NCBI RefSeq assembly: GCF_902168065.1
Contig: NZ_LR655702.1
Location: forward strand, 1 to 64,000
DNA length: 64,000 bases
Source of the DNA: Mycobacterium tilburgii
GTDB taxonomy: Bacteria; Actinomycetota; Actinomycetes; Mycobacteriales; Mycobacteriaceae
Direction of reading: 5' to 3'
A program made the position numbers and the translations under genes. Shown piece by piece: positions 49,181 through 58,572 of this stretch (the stretch's first letter is position 1; the number at the start of each line of letters is the position of its first letter). The notes beneath the pieces are model-generated. The model worked only from the letters and a program-made list of their open reading frames with translations, did no database searches and was not told where the DNA came from.

Positions 49181-49846
49181 ATGGCGCAGCGCTCTACCCA
49201 GCCCATTTCGAAAGCGGGCATCGCCGGCCGCCGTCCAAACCGGCGCGGCAGTGCGACGCGGGAGAACATGCTCGAGGCCGCGTTGCGATCGCTCGCATCG
49301 GGTGAACCGAGATCGGTGTCGGCCAACCGCATCGCCAAGGAGATCGGCGCGACGTGGGGCGCCGTGCAGTACCAGTTCGGTGACACCGACGGTTTCTGGG
49401 CGGCCGTGCTGCATCGCACCGCCGAACGGCGCGAGGGCACCCTCTCGGCCCTGTCGACGCCGGTGTCACCGGACATACCACTGCGTGAGCGTGTCAGTGT
49501 CATCATCGAGACCCTCTATCACGGCCTGGCGTCACCGGATTCCTGTGCGATAGAGAATCTACGGGCGGCGTTGCCCCGCAATCCCGATGAGCTCGAGCGA
49601 CTGTATCCGCGGACCGCAGCCGAGCTGTTTTCCTGGCGCAAAAGCTGGCTGGAAACCTGTCAGCACGCCTTTGCCGGTATCGATGTCGACCCGGATCGGG
49701 TGCGGGAGGTGGCGGCATTGATCCCGGGCGCGATTCGCGGTCTGGTCTCGGAGCGCCAATTGGGTTCCTACGTCGATCTGGACGTGGCACGCCGCGGACT
49801 GACCAACGCCCTGGTCGCTTACCTGGAGCAGTCGCCCCGGCGGTGA
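49181..49846 (+). CDS. TetR/AcrR-family transcriptional regulator
   Basis: An intact 221-residue regulator. The N-terminal HTH domain runs about 25-72 (REN MLEAALRSLASGEPRSVSAN RIAKEIGATWGAVQYQFGDT DGFWAAVL), and the C-terminal helical ligand domain follows (ERVSVIIETLYHGLASPD, RDVARRGLTNALVAYLEQ type ending). It is divergent from the dead Rieske oxygenase and upstream of the dead reductase, so its presumed targets are mostly lost. ATG 49181 is chosen because MAQRSTQPISKAGIAGRRPN is a usual basic TetR lead; the frame is open upstream without conservation. The ligand is unknown. Confidence 0.88.
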   Translation: MAQRSTQPISKAGIAGRRPNRRGSATRENMLEAALRSLASGEPRSVSANRIAKEIGATWGAVQYQFGDTDGFWAAVLHRTAERREGTLSALSTPVSPDIPLRERVSVIIETLYHGLASPDSCAIENLRAALPRNPDELERLYPRTAAELFSWRKSWLETCQHAFAGIDVDPDRVREVAALIPGAIRGLVSERQLGSYVDLDVARRGLTNALVAYLEQSPRR

Positions 49847-49852
49847 GGTCGC

Positions 49853-50806
49853 TCAGACGTCGATGACGAGCCGGCCGCCGTCGGCTCGCGACACGCACAC
49901 CAGCATCTCGCCGCCGACTGCGATGCGCCCACGGTGATCGGCTTGTCCGGCAAACACTTTGACCTTGCATGTGCCGCAGAAGCCCTGCTGGCAGGAGTAC
50001 GGGGTGGGCCTGAAGCATTCGTAATGCAGCGACGCGCCAGCGTGTTCGTTGCGGGCCTTGCGTACCTCCTCGAGCATGCCGACCGGGCCGCACACGTAGA
50101 CCGCCGTCGCCGGCCCGGCACCGGCCAGCAGATCATCAACCGCCGCTCACCGGCCGTGTTCGTCGTCGGCCCACACGGTCACCCGGTCCGGCGCCACCGA
50201 CACCACTTCGTCCAGCAACGGCATGTACTCCCTGCTGCGCCGGGCGTGGACTGCGCGCCAACCAATTCCGCGCTGCTGCGCCACCCGCATCATCGGCAGG
50301 ATCGGCGTCACGCCGATGCCTCCGATCACGAACAACACGTCACGCTCGGCCGTGCCTAGGTAGAACGCGTTGCGCGGCCCTTCGAACGTCAGCCGGTCGC
50401 CCACCCGGAACGCATCGTACATTTCGATCGATCCGCCCCCACCGTCAGCGATCCGGTAGTCGGTGCGCCCCGCCCGGGGGGACCACACGACGAGTACTGC
50501 CGCCGCCTCGAGGGCAGCACCACGTCGATATGCCCGCCGGGCGTCCAAGACGGCAACAGCGCACCGCCCGGATCGGCCAGTGTCAGGGCGACCACGTCGG
50601 GCGCGACGAGTTCGCGCTTGGTGACGACGGCGGACAGGGTGCACCGCACCGGGGTGACCCGCGACGGCTCCTACCGTGAGACGGAGTTGAAGCCGTTGAA
50701 CAACGTCCGGACGCCCCACAACACCGCGCCCCCAGTCTGTCGCGGTCGCGCCGCCCGTAGAGGTCCGTGGGCCTGCTGGTCCAACGGCTGCCTGGCACAA
50801 TCAATC
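49853..50806 (-). pseudogene. Phthalate-dioxygenase-reductase-type ferredoxin reductase, frameshifted
   Basis: Blocks in several frames are VRCTLSAVVTKRELVAPDVV ALTLADPGGALLPSWTPGGH IDVVLPS (FMN/FAD domain), IEMYDAFRVGDRLTFEGPRN AFYLGTAERDVLFVIGGIGV TPILPMMR (NAD domain, GGIGVTP motif), MCGPVGMLEEVRKARNEHAG and the plant-type [2Fe-2S] site SCQQGFCGTCKVKVFAGQ, ending GGRLVIDV. Domain order flavin-NAD-ferredoxin is that of phthalate dioxygenase reductases. Frame changes lie near 50495, 50145 and upstream of 50650. It would have delivered electrons to the Rieske oxygenase. Confidence 0.8.
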
Positions 50807-50808
50807 CC

Positions 50809-52557
50809 CTACCTAGGACGAATATCCACCCGGGCGATGAGCCGAGTCAGCGCTGGGGCGACTCGGTGCAGCATGTACCCGATTCTGGCTTCGGCGGCGA
50901 TCGGCACGACCGCACGACCGGTCTTGACGGCCTTGATGATTGCGGCGGCGGTGGCTTCGGGTGTGTAGTTTCGTCGCCGATAGCTCGCCGCGGCCTTGGT
51001 CCGGGCGCGCTCCTGCTCGTCGCCCGACATCCCGGCGTAGATGGTGTTCTTGGCGATGTAGGTGTTGACGAATCCGGGACAGACCGCGGTGACGGCGATG
51101 CCCTCGTCGGCGAAGTCCGCCCGCAGCGATTCGCTGAACGCGAGCACCGCCGCCTTGGTGGTGCTGTAGGCGACCATGGATTTCGACGGCAGGTACGGCG
51201 ACGCGGAGGACACGTTGATGATGGTCCCGCCCGTGCCGCGCTCGACCATCTGTGCACCGAACTCCCGGCTGCCGGCGATCACGCCGCGCAGGTTGACCCC
51301 GATAATGTCGTCCCAGTGCTGCGGACTGGTCTGAAGAAATCGGCCGGCCATCCCAATTCCCGCGTTGTTCACCAGGATGTCCACCACACCGTGGTCCTTG
51401 AGCACTCGTGCGGCAAGGGTATTCATCGACTCTTTGTCGCTGACATCGACCTGGTAGACAGCGGCCTCGGCGCACGCGGCGCGAACAGCGTCGGCGGTCT
51501 CGTTGGCCGCGTCCACGTTTCGGTCGACGACGATCACCTTGTGCGCACCGTGCCGGGCCAATTCCACCGCGGTGGCCCGACCGATACCTGCACCCGCACC
51601 GGTGATCAGCGCGAGCGCGCCGGCTATCTGACGGGGCGCGGCGCGCGCCACCGCTGTGCCGGCGTCTCGATCAATCCATTCGCTGGTTAGCCGGGCAATG
51701 ACGTCGGGCCGTGACGTCACCACCCAATGCCCGCCCTCGATCGAAACGACCCGGCTGTCAACCGGAATCGCGCCGGTGAACCGTTGTAGCGCGGGAGTCA
51801 CGAACAGGTCTTTGCGGGGCACCAGAGCCTGGACCGCGACATCGGTCGTCGGCAACTCGCGTCCCGGCCGCAGCAGCGGCGCGGGCATGTTGGCGCGGTA
51901 CAGATTCAGCCCATTAACATAGTCGCCGATCGACCGCGGCGTGACACGCCGCTGGCTACAAACGCTAGATCGCCCGATACGCTCAAGCGCGTCAACGACT
52001 TTCACCCCTACCCGAGAGCGAAACGCCAGCTCCGGCAGGCCGGGACACAAAAAGAAACCGATGTAGGTCGACCCGAGCAGTTGCCTAGCGACCTGGCCCA
52101 TCGTCCGGGGCGTTCGCGCCGAACGCAGGAAGGCGCCGGCGTACTGAAGATGCGGGCCCGAAATCGAGGTCAGCGAGGCGATTCTGCTCATCACCGATTT
52201 GTCGGTGATGGCCGCCCAGGCCTGAATCGAACCCCAGTCGTGGGCAAGCAGGTGGACGCGGTCGACACCGACGTCGTCGATCACCGCGTCCAGATCCGAG
52301 ATCAGATGCGCAAAAGCGTAACCGGATCGCTGTGCCGGACTTGAGGATTCGCCCGCGCCGCGCACATCGTAGGCGACCACGTTGTAGCGGCCTGGATAGC
52401 TGCGGGCGAACTCCTCGGCGACCGGATCCCAGACGTTGTGATTGTCGGGCCAGCCGTGGATGGCCAGGATGGTCGGCCGCGCCGGGTCGATCTCGGTGTA
52501 ACGATGGACGGCCAGCACCACGCCATTGGACGTCATGAATCCGGAGTCGGTCGCCAT
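50809..52557 (-). CDS. ephD: EphD-type fusion of alpha/beta hydrolase and short-chain dehydrogenase
   Basis: This intact 582-residue two-domain protein resembles M. tuberculosis EphD. The N-terminal alpha/beta hydrolase (about 1-300) has HGWPDN at the oxyanion hole, nucleophile Asp107 in AHDWGS, and a catalytic His at about 277 (GGHWVV). The C-terminal SDR (about 312-582) has the NAD(P) loop TGAGAGIG (319-326), NNAG, Ser449/450, Tyr463 and Lys467 (YSTTK). Such fusions act on lipid epoxides and hydroxyl/keto groups; EphD is linked to mycolic acid metabolism in M. tuberculosis. It follows the PF10118 gene by 3 bp, so both are one operon. It is intact among dead neighbours. Confidence 0.88.
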   Translation of the reverse strand: MATDSGFMTSNGVVLAVHRYTEIDPARPTILAIHGWPDNHNVWDPVAEEFARSYPGRYNVVAYDVRGAGESSSPAQRSGYAFAHLISDLDAVIDDVGVDRVHLLAHDWGSIQAWAAITDKSVMSRIASLTSISGPHLQYAGAFLRSARTPRTMGQVARQLLGSTYIGFFLCPGLPELAFRSRVGVKVVDALERIGRSSVCSQRRVTPRSIGDYVNGLNLYRANMPAPLLRPGRELPTTDVAVQALVPRKDLFVTPALQRFTGAIPVDSRVVSIEGGHWVVTSRPDVIARLTSEWIDRDAGTAVARAAPRQIAGALALITGAGAGIGRATAVELARHGAHKVIVVDRNVDAANETADAVRAACAEAAVYQVDVSDKESMNTLAARVLKDHGVVDILVNNAGIGMAGRFLQTSPQHWDDIIGVNLRGVIAGSREFGAQMVERGTGGTIINVSSASPYLPSKSMVAYSTTKAAVLAFSESLRADFADEGIAVTAVCPGFVNTYIAKNTIYAGMSGDEQERARTKAAASYRRRNYTPEATAAAIIKAVKTGRAVVPIAAEARIGYMLHRVAPALTRLIARVDIRPR

Positions 52558-52560
52558 GGG

Positions 52561-53544
52561 TCAGCGTGACGCCCGCGCCGCCGGCGACATGGCCAGGTAA
52601 TCGACCGCCAACCCGACGCCACCCAATTGGGAGGGGTGGAAGCCAGGCTGGTAGTAGTTCGCGATGCCCCGCACGAATCGCAGCGGCCCCGGCAGTAGTC
52701 CGCGGCGGGCCGCCCGGAAATAGTCGCGCCAGCGCGGCTTGGTACCGGGCGCCAACTGCGGGTCCACCGAATACAAGTAGCGCACACCGCGAATCCACAA
52801 CAGCAACATGACCGGTGAGACGACCAGCTGCGCCCGCACCCGCCGCCAGTACCCGGCCTGCAGATGTTGCATCGTGTCGAAGGCGACCGCCTTGTGTTCG
52901 ACCTCCTCGGCGCCGTGCCAGCGCAGCATATCCAGCATCACCGGGTCGGCGCCGATCGCATCGTGCGCCGGGGTGTTCAGGATCCACTTGCCAAGGATCG
53001 CGGTGTAGTGCTCGATAGCCGAGATTAAGGCCACTTGTTCGACCAGCCAGCTGTTCTGTCGCCGCCAGCTCCATCCGGGCCGATTCCCGAGCGCCTTCTC
53101 GAACATCCACTTGATCTGGTCGGTGTACGGCGTGACGTCGATGCCCTGCGCCTCGAAGTGGTCCAGCACACCCGCGTGCGCCTGCGAATGTACCGACTCC
53201 TGGCCTATGAATCCCTGCACATCCAGGCGCAACTGATCGTCCTTGATCATCGGCAACGCCTTCTTGAACACCTCGACGAAGAACTCTTCACCCGCGGGCA
53301 GCACCAAATGCAGGACGTTGAGCATGTGGGTGGTGAATGGCTCGTTCGGTACATAGTGGACCGGCAGCCGGGCCCAGTCGAACGCGACATCGCGCACCTC
53401 GAGCACCAGACGCTCGTGGACCAGCGCCGTCCCCGACCTGCCGGAGTGCGGCCCTACGGCCCGGTCGTCGACAGTGAACATTCGTACCCCTACCTCAGCG
53501 TTTACACCGACCGCCAGGTCGTCAGTGAACATCGGGCATGGCAA
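52561..53544 (-). CDS. PF10118-type predicted metal-dependent hydrolase
   Basis: The 327-residue protein has the conserved acidic/His blocks of the PF10118 family: LPAGEEFFVEVF (about 83-94), FIGQESVHSQAH (112-123), ALISAIEHYTAIL (172-184) and WHGAEEVEHKAVAFD (209-223). These suggest a ferritin-like di-iron or other metal centre inside a helical bundle. Activity is unknown. The start is uncertain: ATG 53544 is given, and ATG 53481 (MFTVDDRAVGP) is equally plausible. It lies 48 bp downstream of the dead FMO gene and 3 bp before ephD on the same strand. Confidence 0.85.
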   Translation of the reverse strand: MPCPMFTDDLAVGVNAEVGVRMFTVDDRAVGPHSGRSGTALVHERLVLEVRDVAFDWARLPVHYVPNEPFTTHMLNVLHLVLPAGEEFFVEVFKKALPMIKDDQLRLDVQGFIGQESVHSQAHAGVLDHFEAQGIDVTPYTDQIKWMFEKALGNRPGWSWRRQNSWLVEQVALISAIEHYTAILGKWILNTPAHDAIGADPVMLDMLRWHGAEEVEHKAVAFDTMQHLQAGYWRRVRAQLVVSPVMLLLWIRGVRYLYSVDPQLAPGTKPRWRDYFRAARRGLLPGPLRFVRGIANYYQPGFHPSQLGGVGLAVDYLAMSPAARASR

Positions 53545-53592
53545 GTATAAGTTCGCCGGCGAATATGCGAAACCGCCGGTACTGGGTTTTCC

Positions 53593-55061
53593 TCAGCTCG
53601 CCGCGACACGCCTGCGCAGGTCGTACTGGCCGGGATCGGGATGCGCCAGCATGCTGCGGTGCTCGCCCGGTGTCAGTGGCCACACCTCGGGGCACGCCGT
53701 CTTTGTTGAGGTACCAACTGTTGCAGCCGGTTGTCCAGACCGTGTCCGGCATCGCGGCGCGCAGCGTGTGTCGTTGAAGCGTTCGGTCGCCGCGGCCGTC
53801 GGTTCGATCGTGTCGAATTCGCAGCGGCGCCAGCGCTCGATCCAGCCCAGGATGTGGTCGGCCTGCGATTCGACGACGGTCGTCAGGGCAAGGTTGCCCA
53901 CCGGGCTGTGCGGCCCCGGCATCATGAAGAAGTTGGGAAAGCCGGACAACGCCACCGTCTGATACGCGCGCGTGCCGTCGCGCCACACGTCGTTCGCGGC
54001 GAAACCGTCACGGCCGATCAGCTCCAGCGGCCGGAAAAACGCGTGCGTGTCGAATCCCTTTGCCAGCACGATAATGTCGACCTCGTGCAGCACGCCGTCG
54101 TCGGTGAGACGATGTCACGCCGCTCGACGTGATCGATTCCGGCGGTGACCAATTCGACGTCGTCGCGCTGGATGGCACGGTAGAAGCCGTTCGACATGAC
54201 GAACCGTTTGCAGGCCGGCGTGTAGTCGGGAGTCAGAGCCCGGCGCAGCCGGGGATCGCGCACCTCCCAGAGGCTGGCGCGACACAGCGCCCCCATGATC
54301 CGCCGCCACAATCCGAGCTTGGTCAGTCCCACGGCGAAGGCGTCGTAGCCGAGGCTGTACGCGCGGTACGCGACCTGGTCGAGCCACGGAAGCTTGCGGC
54401 AGGTCAACGCGGTGAACCTGTTATAGCGTGGATTCGCCAGCCGCAGCACCCATTGCGGGGTGCGCTGGAACGTCAACCTTGCCCGTCACACCCGCCGGGC
54501 CGGACACGAGTTGGACGCCGGTGGATCCGTTGCCGATCATGGCGATACGGCGTCCCCGCAACGCCACGTCATGGTCCCAGCGCGCGGAATGGAAAGCGTG
54601 CCCGCCGAACTCGTCCAGACCCGCGATCGGCGGTATTCGCGGATGGTGCAGCACTCCGGTGGCCGAAATTAGGAAATCCACCCGCGATTTCGTCCCAGCA
54701 TCGGTACGCAGCACCCAGCGACCGTCCTCGAAACGGGCATGAGTGACCTCGGTGTTGAACTGGATCCGGTCCCGCAACGCGAACCGGTCCGCGATACCGC
54801 AAAATAGGCCTGGATCTCGTCCCCAGGCGAAACCAAATGGGACCAATCCGGATTCCTGTCGAAGCTGTATTGATAGACCCGCGACGGGATGTCGCAGACC
54901 AGACCGGGATAGGTGTTCTACCGCCAGGTGCCGCCCACCTCGTGGGCCTTCTCGTAGATGGTGACATCCTCAATACCGCTGCGCAGCAACGCTATTGCAA
55001 TGCACATTCCGGACGTGCCCGCACCGACGACGGCCACCGCGGGGTCGCGTCTGGTGCTCAT
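53593..55061 (-). pseudogene. Flavin-containing / Baeyer-Villiger-type monooxygenase, broken
   Basis: The gene starts near ATG 55059-55061 with the FAD-binding AVAVVGAGTSGMCIAIALLR and GGTW, followed by an internal TAG near 54917. Later blocks are FGFAWGRDPGLFCGIADRFA LRDRIQFNTEVTHARFEDGR WVLRT, FHSARWDHDVALRGRRIAMI GNGSTGVQLV (second dinucleotide site and the FMO fingerprint region), FQRTPQWVLRLANPRYNRF, and EVDIIVLAKGFDTHAFFRPL, PGPHSPVGNLALTTVVESQA DHI. At least three frame changes separate them. It is the first gene of the run FMO - PF10118 - ephD. Confidence 0.85.
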
Positions 55062-55100
55062 TGAGGGCGCCGCAGGGTCGGCTCGTTGCCCATCCGTGGA

Positions 55101-55641
55101 TCATAACCGCGGCAAACACGCGGTTAAATAGGCCGCGGCACCCCGGAGATGCTCGAAGATCAACGAGGTTTGGGTGCCGGCCACGTCGGCGTCGGCGTTG
55201 AAGTTCTCCACCACGAAGGATCGCAGGTCTTCGGTGTCGCGCGCCGCGACATGCAGCAGGAAATCGTCGGCGCCGGCGAGGAATATAGAAATCCATCACC
55301 TGCCGCCTGACCCGGATCTGATGGATGAAGCTGCGGATCTTGCCTCGCGCATTGGAGTGCAGGTTGACCGAGATCATCGCCTGCAGCGGCATCCCCACCG
55401 CGACCGGGTCGATGTCGGTGTAGAAGCCGCGGATGACGCCGGGGTCCACCAGCCGCCGCACCCGGCCGTGACACGTCGACGGGGCGATTCCGACGGCCTC
55501 GGCAAGCGCGTTGTTGGTCATGCGCGCGTCGGCGTGCAGCAGGCTCAAAATCTTGCGGTCGACGGCGTCGAGGTCGGCGGGCCGAACACTATTCGACGAC
55601 CCGCCCGCAGTATCGGCAATATTCGTGGAATTATCGGTCAC
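55101..55641 (-). pseudogene. aldR: Lrp/AsnC regulator AldR (Rv2779c type), frameshifted in the effector domain
   Basis: AldR controls the divergent ald gene in M. tuberculosis. The HTH half is normal: DLDAVDRKILSLLHADARMT NNALAEAVGIAPSTCHGRVR RLVDPGVIRGFYTDIDPVAV GMPLQAMISVNL. After RRQVMDFYI the frame changes; the expected continuation FLAGADDFLLHVAARDTEDL RSFVVENFNADADVAGTQTS LIFEHLRGAAAYL with TGA at 55101-55103 is in another frame. One extra base near 55290 explains the break. Start GTG 55639-55641. A truncated protein would bind DNA but lack the ligand-binding RAM domain. Confidence 0.85.
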
Positions 55642-55666
55642 ACGAACAAAATATAGAATTAACATC

Positions 55667-55681
55667 AGCATGTTTGATGCT
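55667..55681. promoter_or_regulatory. Palindrome in the aldR-ald divergent region
   Basis: AGCAT-GTTTG-ATGCT is a perfect inverted repeat with 5-bp arms, 25 bp upstream of aldR and 27 bp upstream of ald, in a locally A+T-rich spacer. It is a candidate operator for AldR; no direct evidence is visible beyond position and symmetry. Confidence 0.4.
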
Positions 55682-55708
55682 TCATCGAAGTTTATTCACA
55701 CTGGAAGC

Positions 55709-56824
55709 ATGCGAGTCGGGATTCCCACCGAGACCAAAAACAACGAATTCAGGGTGGCCATCACGCCGCCGGGCGTCGTAGAATTGAACCGGCGGGGCCA
55801 CGAGGTACTGGTCCAGGCTGGCGCGGGCAACGGATCGGCGATCACCGACACGGAGTTCAAGGCAGCGGGCGCGCAACTGCTCAGTTCCACCGAGCAAGTG
55901 TGGGCCGAGGCCGACCTGCTGCTCAAGGTGAAGGAGCCGATGCCGTCCGAATACGGCCTGCTTCGGCCGGGACAGGTGCTGTTCACCTATTTGCACCTGG
56001 CCGCGTCGCGGGCGTGCACCGACGCGCTGATGGCGTCCGGCGCAACGTCGATCGCCTACGAGACCGTTCAAACCAACGACGGCGGGCTTCCCCTGCTGGC
56101 GCCGATGAGCGAGGTCGCCGGCCGACTGTCCGCGCAGATCGGGGCGTATCACCTTATGCGGACGCGGGGCGGGCGAGGCGTGCTGATGGGCGGGGTGCCG
56201 GGCGTCAAACCCGCCGACGTGGTGGTCATCGGCGCCGGGACCGCCGGTTACAACGCGGCCCGGGTGGCCAGCGGCATGGGAGCCGCCGTGCGGGTGCTCG
56301 ACGTCGACATCAACAAGCTGCGGCTGCTCGACGCCGAGTTCACCGGCCACATCCAGACCCGCCACTCGTCGGCCTACGAGCTCGAAGGCGCCGTCAAGCT
56401 CGCCGATCTGGTGATCGGCGCGGTCCTGGTACCGGGAGCCAAGGCGCCCAAGCTGGTCACCAATTCCCTTGTGGCGCAGATGAAACCCGATGCAGTGCTG
56501 GTGGACATCTCCATCGATCAGGGCGGATGCTTCGAGGACTCGCGACCTACCACCCACGACGACCCGATGTTCGCCGTGCACGACACAGTGTTCTACTGCG
56601 TGGCGAACATGCCCAGTGCGGTTCCGAAGACCTCGACCTACGCGCTGACCAACGCGACCATGCCCTACGCACTCAAGCTCGCCGAACAGGGCTGGCAAGA
56701 GGCGTGCCGATCGGATCCAGCTCTGGCAAAGGGACTCTCGACGCATCGGGGCGCGCTGCTGTCCGAACGGGTGGCGACCGACCTGGGTCTGCCGTTCACC
56801 GACCCGGCGAGCCTGCTGGGCTGA
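55709..56824 (+). CDS. ald: Alanine dehydrogenase
   Basis: Ald interconverts L-alanine and pyruvate with NAD(H), and in mycobacteria also acts on glyoxylate. The intact 371-residue protein begins MRVGIPTETKNNEFRVAITP, holds LLLKVKEPMPSEY with the catalytic Lys, FTYLHLAA with the catalytic His, and the NAD loop VVVIGAGTAGYNAARVASGM G. ATG 55709 gives the family length; upstream in-frame sequence is antisense to aldR. Its regulator aldR is frameshifted, so its control may have changed. Confidence 0.97.
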   Translation: MRVGIPTETKNNEFRVAITPPGVVELNRRGHEVLVQAGAGNGSAITDTEFKAAGAQLLSSTEQVWAEADLLLKVKEPMPSEYGLLRPGQVLFTYLHLAASRACTDALMASGATSIAYETVQTNDGGLPLLAPMSEVAGRLSAQIGAYHLMRTRGGRGVLMGGVPGVKPADVVVIGAGTAGYNAARVASGMGAAVRVLDVDINKLRLLDAEFTGHIQTRHSSAYELEGAVKLADLVIGAVLVPGAKAPKLVTNSLVAQMKPDAVLVDISIDQGGCFEDSRPTTHDDPMFAVHDTVFYCVANMPSAVPKTSTYALTNATMPYALKLAEQGWQEACRSDPALAKGLSTHRGALLSERVATDLGLPFTDPASLLG

Positions 56825-56827
56825 CGT

Positions 56828-57484
56828 TCAGCTCAGCCACGCCAGCACCGATCTCGTCACGTCGGCGATCAGCGGACGCAGCGCCGCGGCATCGGGATTC
56901 GCCGACTGTGACCGAGCCATGATCGACACCAGAATTCGCTGCCCGGCGGGCCCATAGACCATGCCGACGTCGTTGGTGCTGCCGTAGTCGCCGGTGCCGG
57001 TCTTGTCGGCGGAGCTCCAGCCGGGCAGCAGGTCCTCCCGCATGCTCGACGTCGTGTTGCCGCGCATCCACTGTTCGAGCTGGCCGCGCTGCGCCTGGCC
57101 GAGAACCGTTCCAGTGAGTAGCTTTCGGATCCCGGTTCCCAGCGCTCGCGGCGTGCTGGTATCGCGCAGGTCGCCGGGAATCGCGGTGTTCAACTCGAGC
57201 TCCCACCGGTCCAGCCGGGTGAGCTCGTCACCGATGGAGCGGGCGAAGTCGGTGATGGCCGGCGGTCCTCCTATTGCCGACAACAACAGGTTGGCGGCGG
57301 TGTTGTCGCTGCGCTGCAAGGCGGCCGCGCACAACTGTCCGCGTAGAGGCCTAACCAGGTGTCGTATCGATGTTCCAACTTCGGCCAGCCGGTCGTCGAT
57401 GGCCGCCGGATCGGCCGATGCCCTTCCGTGGACGGTCAATGCCGGCGCCGCGGCGGCGGCCAACAAGATCGTTCGACGGGTCAT
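56828..57484 (-). pseudogene. Class A beta-lactamase lacking the Ser-x-x-Lys segment
   Basis: An open 218-codon frame with a Tat/Sec-like leader ([18 protein letters not shown]) and most class A landmarks: SDN at 59-61, the omega-loop ExELN equivalent WELELN with Glu95 and Asn99, and KTG at 161-163 ([13 protein letters not shown]). Between IDDRLAE (29-35) and GQLCAAALQ (49-57) only about 13 residues remain, where 75-80 are expected, including the Ser70-x-x-Lys73 nucleophile motif. An in-frame deletion is inferred. The product could fold poorly or bind but cannot acylate. It converges on ald. Confidence 0.8.
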
Positions 57485-57497
57485 GCGCCACGGCCTG

Positions 57498-58509
57498 CTA
57501 ATCGTCAGGCATCAGACTCGCGACGATGTCGGCCACCAGTCCAGGCTGCGCTTCGCAGAAAGACGTTCCCGCCCAGAGGTTCATCCCGTTCGGGTCTTCT
57601 CGCTCGGCGGCCGCCTCCCGGATCGGCAGCGTCATCTGGTTGACCTCGGGATAGCCTAGCAGCGCGATGTTGTCGAAGTGGCGGATGAATTCATTCTCCA
57701 GGCTGCGTGCGTAGCGGCCCGAGAACGCGCGCGTGAGGATGGTTCTGGCGAACAGCTGATTCTTCATCGCACCGCGATGGGCCGCGCTGGTGCCGGCCTC
57801 GTCGCTGAGCAGCAGCGCAGTTCCGACCTGCACGGCCACCGCTCCCCTGCGCAGCACCCCCGCGACGTCCTCGGCGGTGCCCAGTCCGCCGGCGGCGATG
57901 ATCGGGACGTCGCGATGCGCCCGCTGGATCCGGTCGATCAGCTGATGCAGCGTTTCAGTCCCGGGCTCCATGTCGGGCAAGAACGTGGCGCGATTTCCCC
58001 GGCGTTAGGGCCCTGAACCACCATGCTGTCCGCCACCCCGGCCTCGTACAGCGAGGTCACCGTGACCATCACCAGCAGTCCCAGCGCCCCCAACCGGCGG
58101 ATCACATCCGGCGAGGGCACGCCGTAGGTAAAGGACACCAGCTCCGGGCGCAGGTCGGCCACCACCTCGAGCTTGGCCGCCCAGTCGTCGTCATGGCCGT
58201 ACTCGGGCCGGCCGACATGGACCTGGTAGTGCTCGGCGACGCCTTCGAGTTCGTACGCGTAGAAGTCAGCGCCACCCAGTCCGCGACGCTGGGTTGCGGC
58301 ACGAGCAGGTTCACTCCGAGCGGGCCGGTGGTCGCGGCGCGCGTGGCCGCGACCACCGCGGCGAATTCGTCGGCAGTCAGATAGCCGGCGGGCACGAAAC
58401 CGAGGCCGCCGGCGTTGGACACCGCAGCCGCCAATGCCGGGCTGCCGGGCCCACCCGCCATCGGTGCACCCACGATCGGGACCGGAATGTCCCAAAAGCC
58501 CAATACCAT
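57498..58509 (-). pseudogene. Nitronate monooxygenase (Rv2781c type), frameshifted
   Basis: The FMN-dependent TIM-barrel protein starts MVLGFWDIPVPIVGAPMAGG PGSPALAAAVSNAGGLGFVP and continues FAAVVAATRAATTGPLGVNL LVPQ before the frame changes near 58275. The next frame gives YAYELEGVAEHYQVHVGRPE YG, LRPELVSFTYGVPSPDVIRR and VADSMVVQGPNAGE, then a change near 57985 to HQLIDRIQRAHRDVPIIAAG GLGTAEDVAGVLRRGAVAVQ VGTALL to [22 protein letters not shown] is the FMN-phosphate site. Two frameshifts suffice to explain it. Confidence 0.88.
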
Positions 58510-58572
58510 CCGTCCGTCTAGTCCGACGACGGCGAGCGCCGGTGTGGCGCGAGTGATGAGACGGACATTAAG

